Source of the DNA: Caenorhabditis remanei
Lineage: Eukaryota > Nematoda > Chromadorea > Rhabditida > Rhabditidae
DNA: 64,000 nucleotides
Direction of reading: 5' to 3'
Assembly: GCF_010183535.1 (NCBI RefSeq)
Contig: NC_071329.1
Span: 1,674,001-1,738,000 of the forward strand
Of this stretch, positions 43,801 through 57,700 are shown piece after piece. The first letter of the stretch is position 1. The number at the start of each line of letters is the position of its first letter. The translations under genes and the position numbers were made by a program. The notes below the pieces were generated by a model that was given only the letters and a program-made list of their open reading frames with translations, searched no databases and was not told the DNA's origin.

Positions 43801-46800
43801 CAATTTGTGGCAAATGCGCTTTAATGATAATCTCAAAAAACTGCAGTATTTCCACGAGAAATACAGCAATTTTCCCACAGATTATCAATAGAGCGCATTT
43901 AGTCACGCGTAGGCGGAAGCTATGGCCAAATTTTTATTTTTTGGGCGAAAATTGACTGATTTTATTCAAATTTTTTGTATGAAATGTTCCTGAATTGTGA
44001 CAGATGCGCTCTAATGACAATCTGCTGAAAATGTAGGTATTTCTAAAAGAAATCCCGCAATTTCGACATTATTATCAGTAGAGCGCATTTAGTCACGCGT
44101 AGGCGGAAGCTATGGCCAAATTTTTATTTTTTGGGCGAAAATTGACTGATTTTATTCAAATTTTTTGTATGAAATGTTCCTGAATTGTGACAGATGCGCT
44201 CTAATGACAATCTGCTGAAAATGTAGGTATTTCTAAAAGAAATCCCGCAATTTCGACATTATTATCAGTAGAGCGCATTTAGTCACGCGTAGGCGGAAGC
44301 TATACCCAAATTTTCCATATTCTGGCGGAAAATTGACAAGTTTCCTTCCAAATTTTTGTTTATAATGTTTTTGAATTGTGGCAAACGCGCTCTAATCAAA
44401 ATCTGCTGAAAATTACAGTTTTTCCGTGAGAAATCCCGAAATTTACATCAGATTATCAATATAGCGCTTTTGGTGGGATCCTAAAACCCTAATTTTCTGA
44501 TTCCAGTTCATCCGTACCCCAATCCTCCGTGCCAAACACAAAGCGATCCCCATCCCACAACCAACTGGCGATGGATTCTGTATTCCTGCCGTCGACGCTT
44601 TGTTTGATTTCATCAAAACAGTGATTTTCGTCGTGAAACCTTATCAGAAATTCAAAAATCCATATTTGCACGATTTGACGCCAGGTTATGCGATCACAGA
44701 CGGAGCGTTTATTCCAGATTTTGTAGGTTTTGAAAATACCAAGAAAAATGCGAATTTTCAGTAGGAAATTCGCTCGAAAGTGGGTACTACTGGTGGATGA
44801 ACATTGGGTTTCTAGGCCAGCACGGAAATTTTAACAAAATTCTGTGGCAAATGCGCTCTAATGATAATCTGGTTAAAATTGCGGTGTTTTTAAATCGAAA
44901 TCCCGCAATTTCAATCAGATTATCAATAGAGCGCATTTAGTCACGCGTAGGCGGAAGCTATGCTCAAATTTTCATTTTCTGGGTGAAAATTGACGAAATT
45001 GACGGATTTTCTTCCAAATTTTTGTCAAAAATATTCCTGAATTGTGACAAATGCGCTCTAATGGTAATTTTCACTCAGATTATCAATAGAGCGCATTTAG
45101 TCACGCGTAGGCGGAAGCTATGCCCGAATTTTCAATTTGTGACAAAACTATAAAATGGCGGTGGCCTAGGAACCCAAAGTTCGGTCACTACCACTCTTAA
45201 GCCTTTTCCGGTTGAAATTTCATGTTTTTTTCCCTAATTTTTCATAATATTTTCCAGAAAACTCCATATTTCGTGAAACTGGACAAATTGAGAGAGCTAA
45301 AAGGTCTATTGCATATCATGTCATCAGTACTACTCGGTATTCCAGCCAAAGAAGTCCGGAATGCGAAATCCGACGGATTTACGGTGCAGAATCTGAAAAA
45401 TGAGCTGAAACATTTGAGTCTGACTGAAACTTTCACTGAAATCGAGAATTATGCAGAAGTGGTATATAAGCATGTGGATAGAGTGAAGAAGGAGCAATTT
45501 TTGAGAACTTGTGATCTGTTTGATGCAATTGAGCACTGTCAGCGAATTTGTATTATTAATAGAGTGCCCAGAGTGAGTTTACGTCATAGGTGAAAGTGCG
45601 CTCTACTGGACAGATGGTTCTCCTTGTCCACGAGGAGTACACGAAACAAAAACTTGAAAAATACAATTTATACCTATTTTTCACTGAAGTGTTCATCAAA
45701 TTCTGTGGCAAATGCGCTCTATTGTTGATCTGCTGAAAATTTTGCAATTTCTGAATAGAAATTCTGGAATTTCTTGCAGATTATCAGTAGAGCGCATTTA
45801 GTCACGCGTAGGCGGAAGCTATGCCCAAATTTTTAATTTTCGTAAAAAGATGGTGGCCGAACTTTGGATTTCTAGGCCAGCGGAAACGATATTGCCTTTT
45901 TTCTGAAAAAATTGTTTTTTTCAGCTAATATTACATATTTTTCAGTTTAACAGTTATAATTATATCGAGAAAACGTATTTTTTAGCAAAAAAATTCAGAA
46001 AAATCGATAAAAATGAAAAATATCGTGATGGCCGAAGTTTTTTACGGACCTTGACTTGTCCACGAAGAGTACACGACGTTAAGTTCGGTGGAGCGCGTTT
46101 GCACACCCAGCTATTTTTCAAATGTCCAGTAGAGCGCACATGTATAACAGGAAATTCAATTTTTTTTTGAATTTTCGCTGAAAAATTGCATTTTTTCAGC
46201 TCAAAAAATTCTTACACAACCAAAAAGGATGTGCGAGAGTTCCAGGATTGAAATGTGATGAATGTACGAAAATTCAGAAGATTCAGAAGATTCAGAAGAC
46301 GTCGGACGCCGAGATTCCGCTGAAAACCGCGAAAACGCCCGAATACTCTAAAAATCCAACGATAGCATGCGAAAAATGCACAGAATCGTCGCAAATCGTG
46401 CTGAAAATCAAAAATGAGCTGAAAATAAATCAGAATTTGATGTCAGAAATGCGTAAAAACCGGGAAGACGCCGATGAGCAGCATAAGAAAGTTCTGGAAG
46501 AGAGGAAGAAGGAAATTGGGAATTTACAGAAGAAAATCGATACGCAGACAAAGTGGAAAACTGAGAATTTGGAGTTGAAAAAGAGAATTTCAGAGATTTC
46601 TAGCCAGAAAAATGAGGAAATCAGTTAAAAATAGTCAAGGAGCTGGAAAATAAGGGTCAGGAGAATGAGAAAAAGATTGAGAATTTGATGGCGATGATAT
46701 CGAGTATGGAGATGACAGAGGAGAAGTATCAGGATATTATTACAGAGTTAGTAGGACATTGGATTGAGAAAAAAACTGAAAAATCGCGAATTTTCGAGTT

Positions 46801-48099
46801 TTAAATTCGAAAAAATGGCTTGAAACTGAAAAAAAAAACAATAAACAATAAAAAATCACGATTTTTGGGTTTCAAATTTGAAAAAAATGGATTAAAACTT
46901 AGAAAAACCTTCAAAAATCGCGTTTTTTGAGTCTTAAACTTGAAAAAATTGATTAAAACTAAGAAAAACTGAAAAATCGTGATTTTTCTAGTTTTTAATT
47001 CGAAAAAAATTGTTTAAAACTGAGAAAAACCCTTGAAAATCGCAATTTTTTGGTCTTATTGTCGCAACAAAAAAGTTCCGACATTTTTCCCCCTCGGTGT
47101 TTGCGGACTCAAGCCAAAATTTGATAATTTTGGCTTGAGTCCGCAAACACCGACGAGGAAAAAATGTCGGAACTTTTTTATTTCGATAATAAACTTGAAA
47201 AATGTGTTAAAATTGAGAAAAACTCTTAAAAATCGCGTTTTTTGGGGTCTCAAACTTGAAAAAATGGCCTAAAATTGAGAAAAATCGGTTCAAAAAACTC
47301 AAAACTTACTATTTTCGAGGGTTTTTTTCGGAAATTTTGTTTCCCAGTTTTGGCTCACCATAGAGCGCGTTTGCACAACTAAACATTTAAAAAGTAGTTT
47401 GAAAGCGTCTAAAAATGTGCTTGCGAATCGAATTCCGACACGAAATTTTTTAATTTACCGCCGCGTCTAGTGGAGCGCAGTTGCTCATCCCAAGAACCAA
47501 ATGTGGAGCAAATGCGCATCCAATAAAAATAATCCCAATAGTTGCGTTTATCAGTAGAGCGCATTTGCTCCACATTTGGTTCTTGGGATAAGCAACTGCG
47601 CTCCACTAGATTTGGCGGTAAATTCAAATTTCGTGTGCCCTTTTCAAACAGTTTTTTGAATTATTAGTTGTGCAAACGCGCTCTATGGTGAATCGAAACC
47701 GGAGAACAAATTTTCAGAGAAAAACATTTTGTACAGAAATCCAAAAATTTGAGTTTTTTAACCGATTTTTCTCAGTTTTCAGCCATTTTTTCAAATTAAA
47801 AACCCTAAAATCTCTTTTTTTTCAGAGAGGACCAGAAATTCAAGCGTCTCCGATTAGACTTCATGAATGCATCTGAATCCTGGAATTCAGAAAAACAACA
47901 ATTCCATCAGGAGATTCTGGCGAGAAACCAACGGATTCAGGAGATCCACGTGGAGAATATCCGATTGAAAGCTGAAAATGAGTTCAAGGAGAAAATGATT
48001 CAACAGTTGATGAGCAAGTTGTCGACGCCTTCTGGATTCTTCCCACCGCCGAATCAATATGATCCACGTCTACAGTATCCCCCATCTGAATTCAAATGA
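40833..48099 (+). CDS. Gene B: large family protein without RING, one apparent frameshift
   Basis: Exons 40833-40916, 40962-41067, 41126-41235, 41791-41895, 42751-43362, 44507-44722, 45258-45572, 46200-46746, 47826-48099 (about 789 aa). Modules shared with C and D: RMYGTARE (exon 3); a 105-nt exon 4; a helical exon 5 with NLVPIEW and RLFEDGDQKFVMKSEL; a basic patch RAKHKAIPIP (exon 6); LRTCDLFDAIEHCQ (exon 7); a Cys motif CARVPGLKCDEC; and a coiled coil. The end PNQYDPRLQYPPSEFK replaces the RING finger of C. In exon 8 the frame stops at 46626-46628, while the coiled coil plainly goes on in another frame (IVKELENKGQENEKK). The exon is one base out relative to its neighbours. Gene B is therefore a pseudogene, or the assembly has an indel. 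I do not recognise the family. Confidence 0.68.
41918..42698. repeat. 20-bp minisatellite inside inverted ends, gene B intron 4
   Basis: About 36 copies of ttttatcgataaattcgtgt, with variants. The array is bounded by GCAAACGCGCTCTACCG at the left and its exact inverse at the right, so the whole behaves as a fold-back element with a tandem core. The end motif is the same GCGCTCTA core seen in the intronic hairpins. Confidence 0.8.
43497..44468 (+). repeat. Five intronic hairpin elements, gene B intron 5
   Basis: Copies at about 43497-43614, 43807-43924, 43996-44114, 44186-44304 and a decayed one at 44376-44468. Each has aaatgcgctctaatgataat, an inner arm pair around aaaattgcagtatttc, then attatcaatagagcgcattt and a tail agtcacgcgtaggcggaagc. 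Copies 3 and 4 lie in a recent 190-bp direct duplication. Confidence 0.85.
44841..45122 (+). repeat. Two intronic hairpin elements, gene B intron 6
   Basis: A full copy at 44841-44961 and a copy at 45043-45122 that has lost its centre but keeps both outer arms and the tail. Same orientation as the gene. Confidence 0.8.
45702..45822 (+). repeat. Intronic hairpin element, gene B intron 7
   Basis: Full copy with the outer arm gtggcaaatgcgctctattg and the tail gcgtaggcggaagctatgc. Nearby lie cttgtccacgaggagtacac and a similar motif at 46057, shared with gene C intron 13. Confidence 0.8.
47057..47190. mobile_element. Palindromic element of about 130 bp, gene B intron 8
   Basis: Arms of more than 50 bases (aaaaagttccgacatttttcc ... 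cggtgtttgcggactcaagc and inverse) meet at a centre of a few bases. This is a near-perfect hairpin. No protein. Confidence 0.7.
47356..47690. mobile_element. Fold-back element of 335 bp, gene B intron 8
   Basis: 27-bp perfect inverted ends starting caccatagagcgcgtttgca. A second long arm pair lies inside at 47466-47610 (agtggagcgcagttgctcat and inverse), so almost all of it is palindromic. The GAGCGC core repeats at each arm start. Confidence 0.8.
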
Positions 48100-48709
48100 C
48101 TTTATCGATTTTTACTTGTAATATTCAAAAAATTCTTGTCTTTTTTAATTGTTTTTTTTTAATAAACCGGTGATTTTTATTCAATTTTTAAACTGAAAAT
48201 TGTCATTAAAACATCAATTATACTTTCCTCCGCAATTTTGCGTAATGGTGTACAAAATTTTCTTTTTTTTTAAATTTTGCATCCCGAAATTGAATTTTTT
48301 GATTTTTAACTCTGTTTTCAGGTTTTTGGCGGCTTTTTCAGAGATTTTCTTGTTTAATAAATGTTTTACGATTTTATTTTTAAATATACATTTTTCTATG
48401 AAATTAGACGAATTTGAAAAATCGACTATGCCACTGAAATGATCTCTGATTGATCTGATAATAATTGTTTGTTATTTTTAATAAATTATTCAAAAAATGG
48501 GTTTTTCTGTCCAAAAATTGAAAAAAAAGACGCCGAAACAATGAAATTTTCGATTTTAGGGGTACTGTAGAAAATTTTGTACACCGTGACGCACAATTGC
48601 GTACCACCTTCAAAAATATTTTTTCGTTGTTTTTCTCTCATTTTTCCACGATTTTCCACGAATTTCCACGGATTTCAGCCTAAAAACGTCACTAAAAAAG
48701 TGTAAATTA
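48100..48709. other. Intergenic region between genes B and C
   Basis: AATAAA at 48161-48166 is a likely poly(A) signal for B. The motif caccgtgacgcacaattgcg at 48583-48602 matches one before gene B. ttttccacg is repeated just before gene C. No other gene seen. Confidence 0.4.
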
Positions 48710-51700
48710 ATGAGTCGTGAACGAATCACAGCCGGCGACACGCCCGTCTTTACGACAACCGATTTCTATCGAATCGCCGGGAAATATATGGTATTTTTTG
48801 TGATTTTTTCGATGAAAATGTCCATTTTTCACTTCAGAAAACGCTAATATTCAATACGCATCTGGAAGTGTCTCGAAATGGACTTAAAAAACAAGAAAAT
48901 TCGAAACAGCTGGAGAGTTTGGTTAGCCTAATGGAGGTGCCGCATGATAGGGTGTTGGTGTTCCGAGCGAAAGAGGAAATGCATATTAAATATGCTTTCG
49001 ATGGTTCACAGTTGTTTGGTAAGACAGAATTCAAGAGGAAATTTCAAAAAAATCGAAAAAAAAAATTTGAAATTTTTTTTGAAAATTTTTTTTTGCAAAA
49101 ATCCCGAATTTTCACATTTTCTTAATGTTTTTAGTAATTGTTTTGAAGGAAAATGAGAAAAATTCATTGTTTTTTGCTATTTTTAGTACAAAAATTCAGA
49201 AAATTGGAAAAAAATTTCTCGAAAAATCTCTAATTTCCATAATTTTCAGCTGTTTTGTGTTTATTGTTTGATAAAAAACTGCTGAAAATATAATTATCAT
49301 GATAATTATCACTATATTCAGTTATGAAAACACGGAAAAAGTGTTTTTTTTAATTTGAAAAAAAAATTTTCTTCCAAACTTTTTTTCCGCGAAAATCCAA
49401 AATTTCCATCATTTTTAGAAGTTTTCAGTCAAATTTTGTAGTGAAAAATTGCTGAAAACCTCAATAGTTCTAGTATTCTTCTATAAAAACATAGTAGAGC
49501 GAAAAAATATTTCAAAAAACTTTTTTCTAAATTTTTGCAAAATTTGAATGAAAAAAATGTGAAAATCTGAAAATTTTTCGACAGTTTCCTAACTAAAAAA
49601 CTGCTGAAACCCATTATTTACGGCTTTTTTAGCCGAAAAAACCTAAAAAATCACCAAAACCCATCCCATGGCCGAAGTTTTTCCTAGGCCACGCCCCTTT
49701 TTCCCCCCAACTTTCCAATTTTCAGACGTGTACGGCTCGCCACAAGAGTTTCTAGATGAGATGAAGATATTTCAAGATTTCACACAAAGTCACAAGTATT
49801 TCACGACGAATCCGACGAGCACTTATTATGTACGTCTGTTTCGCGGCAAAAAAATTTCCAATTTTTTAAAAAAAATTTCAAAATTTTCTATAATTTCAGT
49901 CAACTCCATTCATTTATTTCAATGAGAAACGCGAGAAATTTGTCTACAAACCCGATTTGTTCGTTATTCTTCAGTATATGATGCTTCTGAATGTTCCCAT
50001 TTCGGTAAGTGGGCGGAGCTTAGGAAAAGAGGCGTGGCTTAGTGTGATTTTCATGATGAAAACGTCCCCAAATTACTCAATTTTTCGAATTTTTGCAGAA
50101 AAAATCGAATCATTTGCTCATTGAGCTCAATTCTTCTGAAAGCGTACGAAGATACTCTCATCAACGCGTCGGAATTCATTCGATACGATGAAATGAGTTT
50201 GAAATCATTAGAAATGAGTTATTGGACACGAAACGGACATTTATCGATTCGGATGGACAGTTACAGTCGGATTTCTATCGGAAGGAGGTTCTTGAGAAGT
50301 TGGAGAAGGATTTCGAGAAGTTGAGGTGCTGAAATAACTGGAAAAGTGGCTGAAAATCAGTTTTTCGAAAGAAATTTGTGACAAATGCGCTCTAATGATA
50401 ATCCCATAAAAATTGCAATATTTCCTTGAGAAAGACCGTAATTTTTCTGTAGATTATCAATAGAGCGCATTTAGTCACGCATAGGCGGAAGCTATGCCCA
50501 AATTTTCATTTTTTGGCGTAGTTTTGGATTTTTCGCAGTTTTCCTCATTTTTCGGGTCTTAAAATGCGATTTTCGTTTCGGAATTCGCAAAATCACGATT
50601 TTCGTCTTAAAATAACCAAAAAATGAACACTTTCGGAAAAAAGATACGATGGCCGCTCAAAAACCGTCAAAATACCACTTTTTAGGTTCAATTTGTGGCA
50701 AATGCGCTCTAATGATAATCCCATAAAAATTGCAGTATTTCCATGAGAAATACCGCAATTTTCCTGCAGATTATCAATAGAGCGCATTTAGTCACGCGTA
50801 GGCGGAAGCTATGCCCAAATTTTCATTTTTCTGAAATATTTTCGCCATTTCTCACCCCAAAAACAAAAAAAAATCGATTTTCTTGCTGAAAATTATCATG
50901 TGAGGTCATAAATGCGTGTTATGACACTTCTGGAAATCAGAAGCAGACATTCAGAAACAATAACTTGAAAAATCCACTTTTCACCTATTTTTCACTGAAA
51001 TTGTTAATCAATTCTGTGGCAAATGCGCTCTAATGATAATCTTATGAAAATTGCAATATTTCCATAAGAAATACCGCAATTTTTCTACAGATTATCAATA
51101 GAGCGCATTTAGTCACGCGTAGGCGGAAGCTATGCTCAAATTTTCATTTTTCACCTCAAAAACTCAATTTTTAGCATCGACGAAGTGCTGGAAAAGCTGA
51201 AAAAGATGGTTCCATTCGTTTTAAAAGAGGACGAGGCGAGGTCGATTCACGATTGGCTGGAATACGAGAGGTCCAATGATAAGGAGTGGCTGAAATCTCT
51301 AATTGTCACGTATACAAATGCTGGATTTGTCTTAAAATCACTTCAAGCGATTCTCAAGAAGCGTCCCGACGTTTTTACGTTTAAAAAACCAAAAATTCCG
51401 GAAGAAAATCAAGAAAATCAAGAAAAATCGACCGAAAATGATGAAAAATCCGAGAAAAAAGAGGAAAAGAAGCCGCGTCTCTGCTGTCGAGTGTTCCAAA
51501 ACGGCAACCAACGATTCGTGCTGAAAGACGAGCTCTATCTTGCCCTCGGTCAGATGTGTAACTGCAAAAAGGGGCGGAGCCTGAAGAGTTTGTGCTCCGA
51601 GCTCGTGCAACGGATAGAAACGATACAGTTGATTCCATTTCAAGAGGTTCAAAAAAGATATAAAGAGAGAATTGAGCACATTCAATTTATTACGGTACCA

Positions 51701-54700
51701 CTCCGTCGAACTAAACACCGGGCGGTCCCCATCCCGGCGCCTGACTACGGGAAATTCTATGTGCTCGGAGTGGATGCGGTGCTCGAAGCACTCAACTCGT
51801 TGATTTGGGAGACGAGAGTGTTTCAAAAGTTCCCGGTGAAACAGAAGAAGACGTTGTACGAATTGTTTGGAGATTTGGATTGTCTGATTAGGCAGCAGAG
51901 TGTGAGTTCTGGAAACAAACAGAAAAAATTCCAGAATTTTCGAGTAAAAATCATCAAAAAACCAGTTTTTGGAGGGATTTCGGCTCAAAATTGAGAAAAA
52001 GCAAAAATTGAGTTATAGGGGACATCCGGACAGACAGAGTGTTAAACAAATTCGAGATCAGACATCAGAAAGGACATCTGGACAGAAAGAGGGAGGGACA
52101 GACAGACAAACAAACCAGAAAAAACAGAAATTTCAACTAAAATTAACAAAAAACCGGTTTTTGGAGCGATTTTCACTTGAAAATTGGGAAAAAAGCGAAA
52201 ATTGCGTTATAGGGGACATCCGGACAGACAGAGTAATGTCGGTTTTGAATATCTGGACACTCTTACAGACGAATTGAAGAGATTGCGGACATCTGGACAG
52301 ATAGATATACTGACAGACAGAAAATCCGGTGGAAATCGGAAAAATCATTTATGGGCATCAGGAAATGGGAAAATCCGGATCCTGGATAACCGGGACATCT
52401 GGATGTTGGGATGGACGGACAGACGGATTTTGGACATTCGGACGAACAGAGATACAGACAGACAGACAGATACAGTAGATAGTGAGATGACAGAATGGTG
52501 GCAAATGCGCTCTAATGACAATCTCATCAAAAATTGCAATATTTCCTTGAGAAATACCGTAATTTTTCTGTAGATTATCAATAGAGCGCATTTAGTCCCG
52601 CGTAGGCGGAAGCTATGCTCAAATTTTCATTTTTTTAAATGGAAATTTGACATTTGTCATTGATATTGGACATCTGGACACTCTTACAGACGAATTGAGA
52701 GATTGCGGACATGCGGACAGACAGATAGACTGACAGACATAGAAAAGCGCATTTTGAAACCAGTGATGATCAGAAAATAACGAAAAATCGAGGATTTTCA
52801 CAATTTTTAGACACAAAATCATAAGTTTTCAATATTTTGGACATCCGGACAGACAGAAATACGGACTTCCGATCGAAATCTGGATACACAGACAGACAGA
52901 TTTTCAGAAACTTTAGTTTTCTAGCTTTTTGAACTGTTCTTTTCATCTCTTTTTCTCTGAGTCTCTCAATTTCGCACACAATTTTGTTCGGTTTCGGTAG
53001 AGCGCGGTTGCTAGACGCGTGCCATGATAATATTTTCCAATTTTCCCATTCCAGGACCCATACCTCGTCGAACACAAACGTCTCCAGGAGATCATCGCAA
53101 TCTGTGACTCAAAATGGGATTTCCATCGAAAAGTGCCGACGAACGAAGTGAGAAAAGTGTCTCCGGATGGATTCACGGTGGAAGATCTCATCGAAGAGCT
53201 GAAATATCTGGAAATCAACACATTCTTCCCAAATATCGCAAATCACGCGAAAACGGCGTGGGCCGAAGTGAATCGAGCCAAGAGAGCGGAAGTTTTGAGG
53301 ACTTGTGATATGTATGACGCTCTGGAAATATGTCAGCTCTATTGTGTCTTTGAGCACTTTCCGAAAGTTAGTAATTATCTGAAATTGGCTGAAAATGGTC
53401 TTCAAGATGATTTTTAGCCCGAAAAACCGTATTCAATTTGTGGCAAATGCGCTCTAATGATAATCTCATAAAAATTGCGATATTCCCATGAAGAATACCG
53501 CAATTTTTCACTGGATTATCAATAGAGCGCATTTAGTCACGCGTAGGCGGAAGCTATGCCCAAATTTTCATTTTTCTGGAAGTAAATTCAGGTTTTTCGC
53601 AATTTTTCAAGTTTTCCGGGTCTGAAAATGCGATTTTTTAAATCATAACTCTTTTTTTTAATGTTGGTTTCGGTGGCCTAGAAACTACCAATCTCGGCCA
53701 CAGACATTTTTGCCGGTTTTTTGTGCTTTAGACGGAAAACAACTCGGTTTTCGGAGGGTTTTCGTGCTGAAATTCGCAAAAAATGACGATTTTCGATTAA
53801 AAATCACCAAAAATCAAGTATTTTCAGTGAAAAATCAACAGAAATGAAACGGTGGCCGAGTTTGAGAATTCTAGGCCACCAATTGGTTTTCTAGGTCATT
53901 TTGAGCAGAATTTCAGCTATTTTTTAAAGATTTAATGATGAAATTCGGTTGAAAACCGTCTGAAACTCTCAAAACATGAATTTTAATAGTTGGTGGCCTA
54001 GAAAATCATTTGGTGGCCTAGAAACTCAAACATCGGCCACTGCTGATTTTTGTGGTTTTTTAATGGTTTTTCGACCAAAATTTGTCTTTTTTTTCGATAT
54101 TTTCACTGTAAAAATGTGATTCTGACAGTGTTTTCTCTCTGAAAATCACATTTTCCTATCGATTATCTGTAAATTTTTCAATTTTTCAGATAAAAAACTT
54201 CTTTCACGCGCAAAAATCGTGTCGCCGTGTGGCCGGCTATCGATGTACCACGTGTCTAGACTTCTGGAGCTTCGGAGTGCCATCAGATGAACCGACCGAC
54301 CTACCTTGGGATAAGATGTCGACGGAGACGGATTCAGATTCAGAAGACGTGACGACGTTGGATTCAGAAGCACTTGCGAAAACTACAGTAGAGGATTCTG
54401 AATCTAGGGATTCTGAGAATTCTGAAGAAGATTCTGAAGTTGATGACGTCACGGAGACGGCTTCAGAATCCTCTTCTTCTGAAGTCGTCGAATTCTTCAC
54501 GACGGCAACACAAACAGAACAATCATCTGAAAATCTCATCGAAAAATCGCTGGAATTCAGTGAAATCGAGCGTGAAAAATTGGAGAAAAAAGTGTTTTTA
54601 ATCGAGAAAAAAGTGGCGGAAATGAAGAATTCGCATGCGGAAATTGTCGAGCGAATGCGTCGAGAAATGAAGAAAAAACAGGAGGAAAATGAGAAATTGA

Positions 54701-57700
54701 AGCAAAAAGTGACGACGTTCGACGCGATTCAGAAGAGTAATGAGAAGTTTGAGAGGAAAATCGGACGGATTGGAATCGATTTACAAGAGAAACAAAAGGA
54801 GATTATGGAACTCAGACGGTACGGTTTCGAGGCTGAAAATCCGCAAAAATAGCTGAATTTTTGCTCTAGAACCCTTCGAAATCGGCAAAAAATCCACTGT
54901 TTTGATCTGGAATTGATTAAAAATCGTGTTTTTAACGATTCTGATTTGAAAAATACAAAAAAATGGCTGAAAATAATCAATTTTTAATCATAAAATCTCA
55001 AAAAAAAAGCGATTGATTTTTTGACAGTTTTGGGCTAGAAATTCCATGAAAATCTCTGAAATATAGCTGAAAATTGTCAATTTTTGATCTAGAAATCTGA
55101 AATTTGACGCTTCCAACAATTTTGCTGTGAAAATCTAGTTTTTAGGAGTTTTAGCTAAACAAATCTGTGAAAATAACCGGAATTTATCGCCATTTTATCA
55201 TCTGAAATCCGGCGGCCGAACTTTCGTTTCTGGTGGCCTAGAAGACAGAAGTTCGGCCACCATCGTTAAAATCGTGTTTTTGTACCAAAAGCATCATTTT
55301 CTATCCAATTTTTCGAACGTTTTTGATCTGAAATCGCAGAAAATTACATTTTTCAACGGAAAAAGTGATTTTTTTCATTTTCAAATTGAAAAAAAAAATT
55401 CCAGTGAACTCTCTACCCATACGACAACTACCCGTAGAAATGAGTCGAAAATCGATAAATTGGAGAAGGAATTGAAGAGAATCCGTGAGAAACCTACTGT
55501 ATCTCCACTCATCGCCCAGGAAAACGAAGAATTGAAAATGCGAATTTCAGTTTGTGAATCCGATGAGATTCGACTTCACGAGGCCTATGCGACGTGAGTT
55601 GTTGGATCTGAAAATCTGAAAATTTTCGAAATTTTCAGAATGAAGAACAAGTTCGACGAGGATCGTGTGGCGTTTTCCGAGAGGATTTCAGAAATGGGAC
55701 GGAATTTGAGAATGTAAGGGAGAGCGGACATCTGGATAGATGGATAGACAGACAGACAAAAAATCCGGTGGAAATCGGAAAAATCGATTTCTGTCAGGAG
55801 ATGAGAAAATCGGGATCCTTGAGAACCGGGACATCTGGATGTTGGGGTGGACAGACAGACGGATTTTGGACATCCGGACGTACAGAGATTCAGACAGACA
55901 GACAAATACAGTAGATAGTGAGATGACAGAATGGTGGCAAATGCGCTCCAATGTTAATCTCATAAAAATTGCAGTATTCCCATGAGAAATATAGCAATTT
56001 TCCTGCAGATTATCAATAGAGCGCATTTAGTCACGCGTGGGCGGAAGCTATGCCCAAAATTTCATTTTTCTATAAGTAATTTCAGATTTTTCGCAATTTT
56101 TCTAGTTTTTCGGTTCTGAAATTGCCATTTTCGTGACGAAATTGGTAGTAAACCACGATTTTTGTCTCAAAATCACCAAAAATAGAGATTTTTGATGAAA
56201 AAAGATACGGTGGCCGAGTGTGTGAAAAATTATCAATAGAGCGCATTTAGTCACGCGTAGGAGGAAGCTATGCTCAAAATTTTCATTTTTCTGGGAGTGA
56301 TTTCAGATGTTTTGCGGTTTTCTTTATTTTTCGGGTCTTAAAATGCGATTTTTGTTTCGGAATTCGCAAAAAATCACGATTTTTGTCTTAAAATACCAAA
56401 AAATGAAAACTTTCGGGAAAAAGATACGATGGCCGCTCAAAAAAACCGTCAAAATCCCACTTTTCAGGTTCAATTCTGTGGCAAATGCGCTCTAATGATA
56501 ATCACATAAAAATTGCAATATTCCCATGAAGAATACCGCAATTTTTCTTGCAGATTATCAATAGAGCGCGTTTAGTCACGCGTAGGCGGAAGCTATGCCC
56601 AAAATTTCATTTTTCTATAAGTAATTTCAGATTTTTCGCAATTTTTGACATGTTTCACCCCAAAGACTTTGGTAAGATAGCGGACATCCGGACACATAGA
56701 TAGACTTATCGATACACAGAAAAGCAAAAAAATCGATTTTTTGGACAAAAAAAATCCGAAAAAACCAAAAATTTTGAATTTTTTTCAGTGAAAAGAACAA
56801 AGTGACGGATTTGGAGCAACAAGTTCGAGCACAAAACGAGGATATCGCCGAGAAGACACATCACTTGAGACTGTATGTTTGATTGTGCAAATGCGCTCTA
56901 TTAGACAGAGCAGAGAATTTCGGTAGAGCGCGGTTGCAACAATCCACATCGTTGCAACCGCGCTCTACCGAAATTGAAAAGATATCGAGACTCTGTTTGA
57001 GTTCTCGGTAGAGCGCGTTTACAACATGGCGACACGGACATTTTTCCCGGTTTTTTGTGCTTTAAAACCGAAAAACTCGATTTTCGGTGGGTTTTCGTGT
57101 TGAAATTCGCAAAAAATCACGATTTTCGATTTAAAATCACCGAAAATCAACCGTTTTTAGTGAAAAATCAACAGAAATGATCCGGTGGCCGAGTTTGAGA
57201 ATTCTAGGCCATTAACCGGTTTTCTAGGCCATTTTGATTGGAATTTCAGGATTTTTGAGATTTATTCATAAAATTCGGTTGAAAACTATCTAAAACTCTC
57301 AAAACATGAATTTTAATAGTTGGTGGCCTAGAAAATCATTTGGTGGCCTAGAAATCCAAACATCGGCCACCGCTGGTTTTTCGACCGAATTTCGTCATTT
57401 TTTTTGCTAATTTCTGCACGAAAAGTGATTTTTACTGCTTTTTCGGTGTAAAAATCCTGAAAAATTTCTCCATTTTATCGATTTTTCTCGCTCTCCAGAT
57501 TCCACGACTCGAATTGCCAGCTGAGAATGGAGAACGAGGCGAATAAGAGGACGATTCAAGAGTTGATGAGTCGATTCTCGGCACCACAACAAAATTCCAC
57601 GTATTCGAGAGGTTTTGGAATGAATTATGAGGTTAGGACATCCAAGGATAGGTGGCCTAGAAATTGGAAAAGTTAGGCCACCACAGACAACTTTTTTTGT

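Noticed and set aside
51338..51988. Minus-strand open frame of 216 codons
   Set aside because: It is antisense to gene C exon 6, which has conserved modules and proper splice sites. The reverse frame has no family likeness to B or D.
54237..54539. Minus-strand Ser-rich frame
   Set aside because: Mirror of the Ser/Asp/Glu-rich segment of gene C exon 8; low-complexity shadow.
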